A DNA stretch of 61,733 nucleotides, taken from NCBI GenBank assembly GCA_934168325.1, contig CAKPNG010000005.1, forward strand, positions 1 to 61,733, written 5' to 3'. Position numbers and translations under genes: made by a program. The notes beneath the pieces were generated by a model, which searched no databases, was not told the origin of the DNA, and saw only the letters and a list, made by a program, of their open reading frames with translations. Of the stretch, positions 8,557 through 17,854 are shown in pieces; positions within the stretch are counted from its first letter, which is position 1; each line of letters opens with the position of its first letter. This DNA is from an uncultured Bacilli bacterium (GTDB lineage: Bacteria; Bacillota_I; Bacilli_A; RFN20; CAG-826).

Positions 8557-9999
8557 TTATTTGTTAATAGAATTATACAAATCTAGATACATTAAAGCTG
8601 ATTTTTTCCAACGATGATCTTTTTTCATCGCGTTCTTCCTTAATGCATTCATATATTTAGCATTACTATAATATAAATTAAAAGCTTTATCTATTGATTC
8701 ATTTGCTTCAAAATTTGAGAAATCATCAAATCCAATTCCATCAGCTTTTAAGTAATTAGAGTTATCATTATTTAAGCAAGTAACAGTGTCAACTAAACCA
8801 CCAGTTCTTCTAACAATTGGAAGTGCTCCATATCGATGAGCAATCATTTGTCCTATACCACATGGTTCAAAAGCACTAGGCATAATAAAGAAATCACAGC
8901 TAGCATATAACTTGTGAGCTAATAGATCATTATACCCAATATAGACATAACTATTTTTAGGATTTAAAGCTTTAAATCTATTAAAGAAACATTCAGCTTC
9001 ATATTCTCCACTACCTAAAATTGCAAATGTTCCATTATGATTAATTACTTCTTGAGCCATTCCATAAATTAATTCTAAGCCTTTTTGAGAAGTTAATCTA
9101 CTTACTATAGTAAACATCGGAACCTTAGGATTTAAACCATTTTCCTTGCAAAACTCAACTTTATTTTTAGATTTTAAAGTATTTACATTTGATTCATTAT
9201 ACATTACATAGATATTTTTATCTTTACGAGGATTAAATTCTTTTTCATCAACGCCATTAACAATACCTATAAAATCATCTTCTCTAAGAAGTAAATCATA
9301 ATATAATCCTTTACTTCCATCGATTGTTAATAATTCATTACGATGAGTTGGTGAAACTGTTGTAATCTTATCAGAATAAACAATTCCTGCTTTTAAAGTT
9401 GATACTTGACCATCAAGTCTAACCTTGCCTTCATCATATAAATTAGTAGGTAAGTTATATAAATCAAATAAAGAATCTCTATTAATATAACCTTTAAATA
9501 AAGGATTATGAATTGTCAATACACACTTAATTTTATTAAAATAATTATCTGATCCATATTTAGTTTTTATTAAGCAAGATAACATAGAAACTTGCCAATC
9601 ATTTAAATGTAATACATCAAATTTAATTGGTAAATATTTCATTAATTCAATAATAGCTAAGCAGAAAAAAGCATAACGCTCACCATCATCATAATAACCA
9701 TAAAGTCCATTATCACGATCAAAATAATAATCGTTTTTAATTAAAAAATAATCAATCTTATCATAAACTACATGATAAATACTTGCGTTTATCTTTCTCC
9801 AATTCATTGTAACTATTAAATCACATACATGATTAATCTTTTTATGAACTTTCTTTTCTATTTCTTTATAAAAAGGTAATACAAAAGATACATTATGATT
9901 TAATTTAACAAATTCTTTACTTAAACTATAGCTAACATCAGCTAAACCCCCAGTTTTACAAAAAGGTAAAGCCTCACTTGCTGTCATTAAAATATTCAT
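8557..9999 (-). CDS. glgA: Glycogen (starch) synthase, ADP-glucose type
   Basis: This GT5 glycosyltransferase extends alpha-1,4-glucan from ADP-glucose in the cytosol. The 480-residue length is typical. The N-terminal substrate loop is present as KTGGLADV near residues 15-22, and the C-terminal donor-binding domain includes FFIMPSAFEPCGIGQMIAHR and a following RRTGGLVDTV. The ATG overlaps the glgD stop by one base (TAATG), indicating translational coupling. It acts downstream of GlgC/GlgD, with branching by GlgB from the second glg locus. Confidence 0.97.
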   Translation of the reverse strand: MNILMTASEALPFCKTGGLADVSYSLSKEFVKLNHNVSFVLPFYKEIEKKVHKKINHVCDLIVTMNWRKINASIYHVVYDKIDYFLIKNDYYFDRDNGLYGYYDDGERYAFFCLAIIELMKYLPIKFDVLHLNDWQVSMLSCLIKTKYGSDNYFNKIKCVLTIHNPLFKGYINRDSLFDLYNLPTNLYDEGKVRLDGQVSTLKAGIVYSDKITTVSPTHRNELLTIDGSKGLYYDLLLREDDFIGIVNGVDEKEFNPRKDKNIYVMYNESNVNTLKSKNKVEFCKENGLNPKVPMFTIVSRLTSQKGLELIYGMAQEVINHNGTFAILGSGEYEAECFFNRFKALNPKNSYVYIGYNDLLAHKLYASCDFFIMPSAFEPCGIGQMIAHRYGALPIVRRTGGLVDTVTCLNNDNSNYLKADGIGFDDFSNFEANESIDKAFNLYYSNAKYMNALRKNAMKKDHRWKKSALMYLDLYNSINK

Positions 10000-11117
10000 T
10001 ATATATTAGCCCCTTGAGGAATATAAATTGGATCAGATTCAGTTCCTATAACTTCATCTTTATTTTTTATATGACAATGTTTATCAACAATAACATGTTT
10101 TAAATGAATTCCATTTTTAATAACTGAATCAGTAAATATGATACAATCTTCAACACTAGCACCTTCTTCAACTTTAACATTTCTAGATAAAATAGAATGT
10201 TTAACAGTGCCATCTATTTGACATCCATTAGCAAGTAAAGAATCACTAACTTCAGCTTTTTCACCATATAATACCGGAGTAGAATTATGAGTAGTAGTAT
10301 AATAAATCCAATCATCTTGGAAGAAATCATTAACTACTTCTTTATTATCAATAAATTCAAAACTAAAATCATAATAATCTTTTAAACTATTAAAATATCT
10401 ACAATATCCTTTATATTCAATAGCATGAATCTTTTCTTTATAATTACATATAAAATGAATTAAATCTTTTAAAGTAAACATCGAAGAAACATCACTAACT
10501 TTATTTAATAATTCACGAAGATAATCAGTATTAAAAATATAAGTTTCCATCGATATATATTCATCATCATTAATTCCATTATTAGAACTAAATTTTTGAA
10601 TATTACCTAAAGCATCAATTGTAATCTTATCACAACCGATAAAATTAGTTTTAGCATTATCAACATGCTTATATAAAACACTTATAACTTTATTAGATTT
10701 AATATGTTCTTCAATAACTTCATTAAAATCTACTTTACAAACAAAAGCAACAGGTACTACAACAATATATTTAGCATTCTTATCATATAAGAACCAATCA
10801 TTTTCTTTAATATTATTAATATCAGTATTAAAAGGAGGATTAGTTAAGCCGTATTCATTAATAAATATTGATTGAAAACCAGTCTTAGGATTTTTTAAAT
10901 AAGTAGCATCACTACCTAAATGTTTAATAATACTTCTAGAATGATCTTTAACTAAAATACCAATATTATCAATTCCACTATTAGTTAAATTACTTAAAGC
11001 AAAATCAATAAAAGTATATCTTCCTAAAAAAGTAGTAGATGCCATTGGACGAGATTTAGTTAAAACACCTAAATTCTCTTTATTATGTAAATCAACTAAA
11101 GCAATTACATTTTTCAT
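9999..11117 (-). CDS. glgD: Glucose-1-phosphate adenylyltransferase, GlgD regulatory subunit
   Basis: This is a 372-residue homologue of GlgC. The nucleotide loop GGxGTR is replaced by a segment reading VDLHNKENLGVLTKSRP, as in GlgD of Firmicutes. In that family GlgD forms a heterotetramer with GlgC and raises its activity while having little or none itself. The C-terminal left-handed beta-helix repeats are present (SLLANGCQIDGTVKHSILS onward). The start overlaps the glgC stop by four bases and the end overlaps glgA by one, so glgCDA is a tight operon. Confidence 0.95.
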   Translation of the reverse strand: MKNVIALVDLHNKENLGVLTKSRPMASTTFLGRYTFIDFALSNLTNSGIDNIGILVKDHSRSIIKHLGSDATYLKNPKTGFQSIFINEYGLTNPPFNTDINNIKENDWFLYDKNAKYIVVVPVAFVCKVDFNEVIEEHIKSNKVISVLYKHVDNAKTNFIGCDKITIDALGNIQKFSSNNGINDDEYISMETYIFNTDYLRELLNKVSDVSSMFTLKDLIHFICNYKEKIHAIEYKGYCRYFNSLKDYYDFSFEFIDNKEVVNDFFQDDWIYYTTTHNSTPVLYGEKAEVSDSLLANGCQIDGTVKHSILSRNVKVEEGASVEDCIIFTDSVIKNGIHLKHVIVDKHCHIKNKDEVIGTESDPIYIPQGANI

Positions 11118-12250
11118 TTACTAAGACTCCTTCCATAATCAATTAATACAACTTCTTCACTATCTTTATTAATTGTTTCATTATCTTTAATAACAGTATT
11201 AGGTCCAATAATTGCATTATTTACATAAGCATTTTTACCAATTTTTACTCCAGGCATTAAAACTGAATCCTTAACAGTAGCATTTTTATCTATAAAAACT
11301 TCATTAGAAATAACACTAGAATTGACATTTCCGTAAATAATTGCCCCTTGATTTATCAAACAATTACTAACTTTAGCATCTTTTGAAATAAATTGAGGAG
11401 TTGAGTGAGTATCTTCACTATAAATTTGAGGATATTCACTAAATCTAATTGTTTCACTATTTCTATTATTAGGTAAAAGTTCCATATTAGCTTGATGAAG
11501 TGAAGATAAAGTACCAACATCACGCCAATAACCTTTAAATCTATAAGCAACAATTTTCTTATTATTATTTAATAAATAAGGAATAATATTCTTACCAAAA
11601 TCATGAGAACTATTTTCATTTTTAGCATCAAGTAAAAGAGCTTTTTTTAATTCTTTATAAGTGAAAATATATACACCCATACTAGCTAAATTTGATTTAG
11701 GAACTTTAGGTTTTTCAACAAATTTAGTAATAACATCATTATTATCAACTTCTAAAATACCAAATCTACTAGCTTCATAAATTGGTACTTCTAAAACACT
11801 AATTGTACAACTAGCACCAGTTTTAATATGGAGATCAAGCATTTCATTATATTGAGCTTTATATATATGATCACCACTTAAAATAAGAACATATTCAGGA
11901 TCTTCATCATCTAAAAAATCAATGTTTTGATAGATTGCATCAGCTGTTCCTTTATACCAATTAGCACCTTCTTCAGTTTGTCGAGGTGATAAACATAAAC
12001 ATTTACCCCCAACACCGTTAAAGCCCCATTTTTCACCATTGCCTATATAATTATTTAAGACAATAGATTCATATTGAATCAAAACTCCGCAAGTATCAAT
12101 ACCACTATTTGCAACATTTGATAAAGAAAAATCAATAATACGATATTTCCCACCAAAATAAACTGCAGGTTTAGCAATTTTCTTGGTCAAAGCCTGTAAT
12201 CTAGTTCCCTTACCACCAGCTAAGATCATTGCTACACACTGTTTAGACAT
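11114..12250 (-). CDS. glgC: Glucose-1-phosphate adenylyltransferase, catalytic subunit
   Basis: This enzyme makes ADP-glucose from ATP and glucose-1-phosphate, the committed step of glycogen synthesis. The 378 residues include the nucleotide loop LAGGKGTRLQALTKKIAKPA and the sugar-phosphate region YRIIDFSLSNVANSGID. A C-terminal hexapeptide beta-helix carries SVISNEVFIDKNATVKDSV. An AAGGAGG ribosome-binding site precedes the ATG. The gene starts only 29 bases after jetC with no terminator between them, so it is probably co-transcribed with the jet genes. Confidence 0.97.
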   Translation of the reverse strand: MSKQCVAMILAGGKGTRLQALTKKIAKPAVYFGGKYRIIDFSLSNVANSGIDTCGVLIQYESIVLNNYIGNGEKWGFNGVGGKCLCLSPRQTEEGANWYKGTADAIYQNIDFLDDEDPEYVLILSGDHIYKAQYNEMLDLHIKTGASCTISVLEVPIYEASRFGILEVDNNDVITKFVEKPKVPKSNLASMGVYIFTYKELKKALLLDAKNENSSHDFGKNIIPYLLNNNKKIVAYRFKGYWRDVGTLSSLHQANMELLPNNRNSETIRFSEYPQIYSEDTHSTPQFISKDAKVSNCLINQGAIIYGNVNSSVISNEVFIDKNATVKDSVLMPGVKIGKNAYVNNAIIGPNTVIKDNETINKDSEEVVLIDYGRSLSK

Positions 12251-12279
12251 ATAAGACCTCCTTTAATCTATTATATATA

Positions 12280-15200
12280 CTAATCTTCTTTCGAATATAA
12301 TAATACACAACTACTATTCTTATCGTGGCTAACAAGTAATGTTTCATCAACAAGTTCAGCTATATCTCCAATTTTTTCAGGAGGTGTAGATAAAATAACT
12401 TGTAAATTAAATCTTCTTAATAATTTAACAGCTTCAATAATTCTTTCACGGTCCATCTTAGAGAAAGCTTCATCGAATATAATCATACGAATTGTATTAG
12501 CGATTTCTCCTTCATCATGAACGTGATAAAGTTGAGCAAAACTTGCTAAGACAGAAATATAGAATGGAGTTTGAGTTTCACCACCGGATTTCTTCTTAAT
12601 CATCTTAGATAATCTTTGTTCTTCACCACTATTCTTATTATACACTATTAAATCAAAATCTAAGTAGCTACGATAATCAGTAAACTTTTCAATATTTTGT
12701 AATAAAGCACTATTTCTTTCATTATTTCCGATATCAACGATTTGTCTAAATAAATCTTCCATGACATCTTTATATTTTTCTAAGAATGGGGTTTCATCTT
12801 CTCCAGTATCTAAAATGATATCATCTTTAAGCATGTCATAATATCTTCTATAAACTTGAGAAGGTTTAACAGTGAATCTATATAAATCGCTTCCAAAGCT
12901 TGATTCTTTTAAAGCAACATTTAAATTAGCAATTTGATCTTCAACATCTTCAATTGCACTTCTTAATTTGAAGATAAAATCATCTTTAAATTGTTGAGTT
13001 GCTTTATGATAAGAATCTTCAATTTTTGCACGATATTCAGGAAGTTTAACTTCTTTAAATTCATTTAATTCTTTATCAAAATCATCATTAACTACTTTTT
13101 CAGGATCAAAAGATAAATGATAATCATGTAAATAATCTCTTCTTAATTTAACAAGTTGATTGAAAATATTATTTACAACATATTGTAATCTAGTGAATCC
13201 AGCTGTATTTTCTTGATAAATTTGAATATAAGATTTTCTTGAATCAAGTTCTAATTCTAAAATTGGAACACATTTAGTATTAACAAATTCTAAATCATAA
13301 GCATTTGCAAGCTCAGTTTCCATTTGTAAAATCTTAGATTCTTCTTCTTTAATTTTTTCAGTTTTTAAATTTTTAATTTCAGTTGTTAAATTACCTTTTT
13401 CTAAAATTAAAGATTCATTAGATTTATTAATAGAATTAATATCATCACTAACATCTTTTAATCTCTTATCTAAAGAATTAATTAATGTAGTATCATGTTC
13501 ACTAAGTTCATTTTCAATATAATCTAAGCTAGATTTTAAGCCTTTTAATTGAGCTAATTTCTCAATTGTTTTAGTAATATTGATAATTTCATTACTATTG
13601 AGGGCTTCTAAATTATTAGCTTCAGTAATAACACTATGTAAACTACGATAAATTCCTAAATTAGATAAATTAGAATTTAATTCACTACTTTTTTCTTTTA
13701 AGAAACGAGCATCTAATTTACGACCAATAAAACTATTTTGATAAATACGTGGATTTATCTTATTAAAAGCGAAATTACGATAAACATCACATTCTTTAGT
13801 AATACCATTTCCACTATTTCTAGCTTCTTCAATATTAGTTGATTTATGTAAACGACCAATTAAGAAATTAGTATAAGCTCTAGCACCTTCATGATCTGTA
13901 ATAATTTCAGTAGCTAAAGAAGCTTTATCCATATCGAAATCTCTTTCGATAATCTTTTCTTGGTCAATTAAAGCAATGCCATATAATCTAACTTCATCGA
14001 TAATTCTTCTAAATATCTTATAAGCATCAATATAATATTTAGGAGCAACAAATAAATTAAATCTTTGTCCACCTAAAAATCCTTCGATTGCATTAGACCA
14101 ACTTAAGTCTTTTATATCGATTAAATCAGCATAAATTTCAACTGGTATATCACGATTAAATTTCTCTTTAAGTTCTTTTTCAAGTCTAGATTTAACTATG
14201 ATTAATGTACGATCATAAGGCTTAGTACCTGTATCACGAATTCCTCTTTCTTCTTCTTTTAAAGAAGCAATCTTTTTCTCAATATTTTGAATAGCTCTAG
14301 CAATTGAAGTAGCTAAAGAACTAACTTTATTTTTAAAACTTGCTAAATGGATACGATAATTCTCTAAGTTTTCTTTATCCAATAACATTAAATTAGATAA
14401 ATAATTATCTTTAAATTTCATTGATTCATCAAAAACAACTTGAGCATCATGCTCTAAATCTAAAAGTTCACGGTCTTTATCTTCATCTAAGAAATCTCTA
14501 TCAAATGTTGATAATTTCTTTAATAAAGAAGAAGTTGCTTTTATATAATTATCAGTATAACGAGTTAAATTTTCTTTAACTTCATTTTCTTCAAATTTTA
14601 TAGCATCAATTTTAGCACTGATTTCACGTTTTTCTTCGATTAATTCATCAGTAATTTTAACTGTATCATTATTAGCTTTATCGCTAATTAAATTAGCTCT
14701 TCTTCTTTCAAGTTCTTCTAAATTAGATTTATTTTCATTTAGTTCAACATCGATTTCATTGATTCTTTTAGTAGCTTTTAAAACTTCATTTTTAAAACTA
14801 TTTAGTTTATCTTTACTCATTTCGAGTTGACATCTTTGAATAATATATTGAGAAACAGTTAATTTTTCTTTATTTGTTTTATATATATTATAAGTATTAG
14901 CAATTTCATCAAGTTGATTTACACGAAGTTCAATTGCTTCAGCTTCTTTTTCTAGTCTTTTATATTGAAGAATATTATCTTGAAGAGCTTCTAAATTAAT
15001 ATCAGCTTGTGGATCACAAACGTATTCTGTAATAAAAGTAGTAATATCAGTAATTGGAGAGAAACTACTAGCTTTTTTAAGTAGGCTAAAATATTTATCT
15101 TTAAGACCACCAAATTTCTTCTTTAAGAAATCTTGATATTGTCGATTAGAATCGAAGAATTGATAATCATTTTTATCATAATTAGTAGCAAAATATTTAG

Positions 15201-15654
15201 CTAAATCTTTATATTCCATTGGATATTTATCAACAATGAATTCATTTTCAGGAATTTTATCATTAGTTGAGAAGAAATGATGTTCTTCACTACCATCATT
15301 TGAAGTATCAAAAACAATACCCATAGTAAAATATGAATCATGTAAATCATCATAAAATTCAAGAGCAATATAAGAAGTAAAACGTCCATTTCTTAAATAT
15401 TTAAAATCACCTTCAGCAGTATCACCAATTTCACCACGAAGATAACCTTTTAAAGTACGAGCACTTTTATCCATAGCAGCTTTATTAAAGAATCTACCAG
15501 TGGTATCTCCTAATAAAACTAAAGATAAAGCATCGATTAAAGTCGATTTACCTGATGCATTTTTACCAGTTAAAAATACTATTTGTTTAAATTCTACAGT
15601 TTGATTCCAAAAATAATGCCAATTTATAATTTTTGCTTTAGTAAGTGATTTCAT
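12280..15654 (-). CDS. jetC: Wadjet JetC-like SMC/MukB-type ATPase
   Basis: This is the motor subunit of a Wadjet/MukBEF-like condensin, a DNA-bound ATPase in the cytosol. The 1124-residue protein has Walker A TGKNASGKSTLIDAL at about 29-43. Long coiled-coil arms flank a hinge-like middle (around EIYADLIDIKDLSWSNAIEG and GGQRFNLFVAPKYY). The C-terminal head holds an ABC-type signature, KKSGGETQTPFYISVLASF, from about residue 1021. Walker B is IIFDEAFSKMD, with catalytic Asp1061 and Glu1062. All ATPase motifs are intact. It overlaps jetB by 17 bases. The usual partner nuclease gene jetD is not found next to it; glgC follows instead. Confidence 0.88.
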   Translation of the reverse strand: MKSLTKAKIINWHYFWNQTVEFKQIVFLTGKNASGKSTLIDALSLVLLGDTTGRFFNKAAMDKSARTLKGYLRGEIGDTAEGDFKYLRNGRFTSYIALEFYDDLHDSYFTMGIVFDTSNDGSEEHHFFSTNDKIPENEFIVDKYPMEYKDLAKYFATNYDKNDYQFFDSNRQYQDFLKKKFGGLKDKYFSLLKKASSFSPITDITTFITEYVCDPQADINLEALQDNILQYKRLEKEAEAIELRVNQLDEIANTYNIYKTNKEKLTVSQYIIQRCQLEMSKDKLNSFKNEVLKATKRINEIDVELNENKSNLEELERRRANLISDKANNDTVKITDELIEEKREISAKIDAIKFEENEVKENLTRYTDNYIKATSSLLKKLSTFDRDFLDEDKDRELLDLEHDAQVVFDESMKFKDNYLSNLMLLDKENLENYRIHLASFKNKVSSLATSIARAIQNIEKKIASLKEEERGIRDTGTKPYDRTLIIVKSRLEKELKEKFNRDIPVEIYADLIDIKDLSWSNAIEGFLGGQRFNLFVAPKYYIDAYKIFRRIIDEVRLYGIALIDQEKIIERDFDMDKASLATEIITDHEGARAYTNFLIGRLHKSTNIEEARNSGNGITKECDVYRNFAFNKINPRIYQNSFIGRKLDARFLKEKSSELNSNLSNLGIYRSLHSVITEANNLEALNSNEIINITKTIEKLAQLKGLKSSLDYIENELSEHDTTLINSLDKRLKDVSDDINSINKSNESLILEKGNLTTEIKNLKTEKIKEEESKILQMETELANAYDLEFVNTKCVPILELELDSRKSYIQIYQENTAGFTRLQYVVNNIFNQLVKLRRDYLHDYHLSFDPEKVVNDDFDKELNEFKEVKLPEYRAKIEDSYHKATQQFKDDFIFKLRSAIEDVEDQIANLNVALKESSFGSDLYRFTVKPSQVYRRYYDMLKDDIILDTGEDETPFLEKYKDVMEDLFRQIVDIGNNERNSALLQNIEKFTDYRSYLDFDLIVYNKNSGEEQRLSKMIKKKSGGETQTPFYISVLASFAQLYHVHDEGEIANTIRMIIFDEAFSKMDRERIIEAVKLLRRFNLQVILSTPPEKIGDIAELVDETLLVSHDKNSSCVLLYSKED

Positions 15655-16279
15655 TATTTAAGTCCTCCGATTTTTTATTTATTTCATCTAAAATATTGCT
15701 CATAGAAATGATTTTATCGTTATTTAATGCATAAACTATACTAGGTAAGATATAAAAACTAACATTACCTTCATCATAACTTCCACTAACTTTAGAAATA
15801 ATATTATGATTAGCTAAAAATCTTAAACTTCTAGCAAGTCCACGACCACTAAGTCTTTTTCCAGGCATAACAATATTGTGATCAAGCATTTCTTTAATTA
15901 ACATTGGGGTAGTCATATAAATTGAAACACCAGCTTCATTAGATTCAGATTTTTCATTTTCATAAATTAATCTTAATGCAAATAAAACTAAGCTAGTTTC
16001 TCTATCAATTCTAAGACGATTATCGTAATATTCATTACTTAAAGCAACAACACCTAAAATATTATCTTTTTCAACATGCCAACCACTAAATTTAAGATAT
16101 CCTTCAAATACGTCAAAATATCTTTCCATAAATCTATAATCAGGATTAACTCTCATTATTTTTTCTTTTGCATCAAATATATCTCTTACTATAAAGCCTT
16201 TAAGTAATAATCTATTACAAACTTCAGCAAATTTACTTTGATCGCCAGCAGGCATTTTTATAAAATCATCACTAAACAT
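15638..16279 (-). CDS. jetB: Wadjet JetB-like protein (DUF4194, KITE-type winged helix)
   Basis: The 213-residue protein matches the DUF4194/JetB pattern. An N-terminal winged-helix region is followed by the conserved block NRLRIDRETSLVLFALRLIY and a second winged helix near SGRGLARSLRFLANHNII. In Wadjet and MukBEF complexes this KITE subunit (the MukE counterpart) bridges the kleisin and the SMC heads. AAAGGAG precedes the ATG inside the end of jetA, the gap from jetA is two bases, and the end overlaps jetC. It is part of a tight jetABC operon. Confidence 0.85.
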   Translation of the reverse strand: MFSDDFIKMPAGDQSKFAEVCNRLLLKGFIVRDIFDAKEKIMRVNPDYRFMERYFDVFEGYLKFSGWHVEKDNILGVVALSNEYYDNRLRIDRETSLVLFALRLIYENEKSESNEAGVSIYMTTPMLIKEMLDHNIVMPGKRLSGRGLARSLRFLANHNIISKVSGSYDEGNVSFYILPSIVYALNNDKIISMSNILDEINKKSEDLNNEITY

Positions 16280-16281
16280 AA

Positions 16282-17709
16282 TTAGTTATTCTCCTTTCTT
16301 TTGAATAAAAAGTGTGGAACACGATAATGATTATTAATAATCTTCTTATCGTCCACTAATTCGATTGTATAAAAACAATCTTTATTATCTTTTTTAACAG
16401 TAGCAAAAATTAAACAAATAAATGCTTCAAAATTAGTTAATGGCATGTCTTCAACTCTTAAAGTATCGCTATCACCGAAACAATTTTCCATAAATTCATA
16501 AATTTTTTCATCAGTATAAATATTCTTTGTAGCTTCTAAGAAATCTTTCATGATTTCATCATTTGCAAAATCAAAATCAACGATTTGCATTGGTGAAGTA
16601 TCTTCGTTATATTTTCTTAAAATTGGGAATGTAATTGATTCGCTATCAACATATCCTTGTTCATATAAATAGATTGAATCTTGCATTTTAGATAAAATCT
16701 TTGATAAAGAACGAGGATCATTAACTGATTTAGAATAAGCTTTAAATATATTTTCTAAATGTCCTTTAATAGATTTATCATTATTATTTAAATAAAGAAT
16801 CTTATTAGTAGAAGATTTAGTATAAGCGCTATTTTCTTTATCAATATGATTAATTACACTATTTAAAGAGTGATAAGTATCAGTTATATAATTAATTTTT
16901 GTAATAATATCTTTTTCAATTTCTTCTTTAGGTAAACTAGTATTTGCAATACTTGAAAGTAAAACTAATTTATTTCTAATTTCTTTATTATTTAACCAAT
17001 TTTCTAATATTGTAATAATTGGTCTTTTAAATTTAGCGACACTATCGAATGTTTTTAATGGATGATAATATCTATCTAAAATTTTATATTTATAAACATC
17101 AAAGAAATCATACAATACTTCATTTGTTTGAAACATCTTACCTAATTTAGATTGGAAGATTCTAATTGAGTGAGATAAAGTAATGAGTTCAACTTTTAAT
17201 TTTTTAGTATTTTCATAACATCTTACTAAAGTTATATACATTAAATCATCTTGCTCTTCATCTTCTAATTTAAGTTCACTATAAGTTGAATGAACTAAAC
17301 TTAAATATGGAGATTCTTCATCACCAATGATGTCTCTAAAAGTTTTTAAAATAAAAATAGAATAAACAGGTAAGATAATTGTTTCTTCCATTGTTTCAGT
17401 ATTCATCGCGATATTTATCCAACCAGTTTCTTCAAGTCTTCTAACTAAAAAACTTGCTTTGGTTGACAAATTATCAATAATAATATTTTCGTCTGATTTA
17501 AAGTCTTCCTCTTCTTCTAATAAATCAAGGTTTTCTAATTCCTTTTTTCCTTTTTCTTTAAGTGCTTTAATATAGTCAGTTTTATTGATTGCGTTTTCAT
17601 CATTTTCAAGCATTTCATAAAGGATTAGCAAACTTTCAGCATAAATAGAGCGGTTTTTACCAGAAAAAATTGAGAAATATTTTATAGGTAATATATCAAA
17701 TAAATTCAC
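16282..17709 (-). CDS. jetA: Wadjet JetA-like kleisin (DUF5716-type)
   Basis: This 475-residue protein begins NLFDILPIKYFSIFSGKNR and resembles the DUF5716/JetA family of type II Wadjet loci, the MukF-like kleisin. An N-terminal winged-helix region contains LVRRLEETGWINIAMN and is followed by a helical bundle. The closing segment with FEAFICLIFATV is near the C-terminus. The start is a GTG at 17709 behind an AAGAGGG Shine-Dalgarno and an extended -10 promoter. It is first in the jetABC-glgCDA run. The family call rests on pattern and operon context and not on a search. Confidence 0.82.
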   Translation of the reverse strand: MNLFDILPIKYFSIFSGKNRSIYAESLLILYEMLENDENAINKTDYIKALKEKGKKELENLDLLEEEEDFKSDENIIIDNLSTKASFLVRRLEETGWINIAMNTETMEETIILPVYSIFILKTFRDIIGDEESPYLSLVHSTYSELKLEDEEQDDLMYITLVRCYENTKKLKVELITLSHSIRIFQSKLGKMFQTNEVLYDFFDVYKYKILDRYYHPLKTFDSVAKFKRPIITILENWLNNKEIRNKLVLLSSIANTSLPKEEIEKDIITKINYITDTYHSLNSVINHIDKENSAYTKSSTNKILYLNNNDKSIKGHLENIFKAYSKSVNDPRSLSKILSKMQDSIYLYEQGYVDSESITFPILRKYNEDTSPMQIVDFDFANDEIMKDFLEATKNIYTDEKIYEFMENCFGDSDTLRVEDMPLTNFEAFICLIFATVKKDNKDCFYTIELVDDKKIINNHYRVPHFLFKRKENN

Positions 17710-17738
17710 TTTAATTGGCCCTCTTAATAGTCTTAATT

Positions 17739-17747
17739 ATTATAGCA
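17739..17747 (-). promoter_or_regulatory. Extended -10 promoter of the jet-glg run
   Basis: The minus strand reads TGCTATAAT about 30 bases before the jetA GTG, leaving a leader of roughly 23 bases that contains the ribosome-binding site. The -35 position is AT-only. It may drive everything down to sdaA, since no terminator is visible in between. Confidence 0.55.
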
Positions 17748-17748
17748 T

Positions 17749-17786
17749 AAAAACATTTTATATATTAATATAATTTGTATGTTTTT
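17749..17786. repeat. Inverted repeat straddling the jetA -35 region
   Basis: Arms AAAAACAT (17749-17756) and ATGTTTTT (17779-17786) are separated by 22 AT-only bases. One arm lies between -10 and -35, the other upstream of -35. The placement fits a dimeric repressor operator. In such AT-rich DNA, chance is a serious alternative. Confidence 0.3.
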
Positions 17787-17854
17787 TATAAAAAAATTGA
17801 ATGACGATTATATAATACTTTTAATTAAATATTTTTAAATAAAAAGTAAATTAT

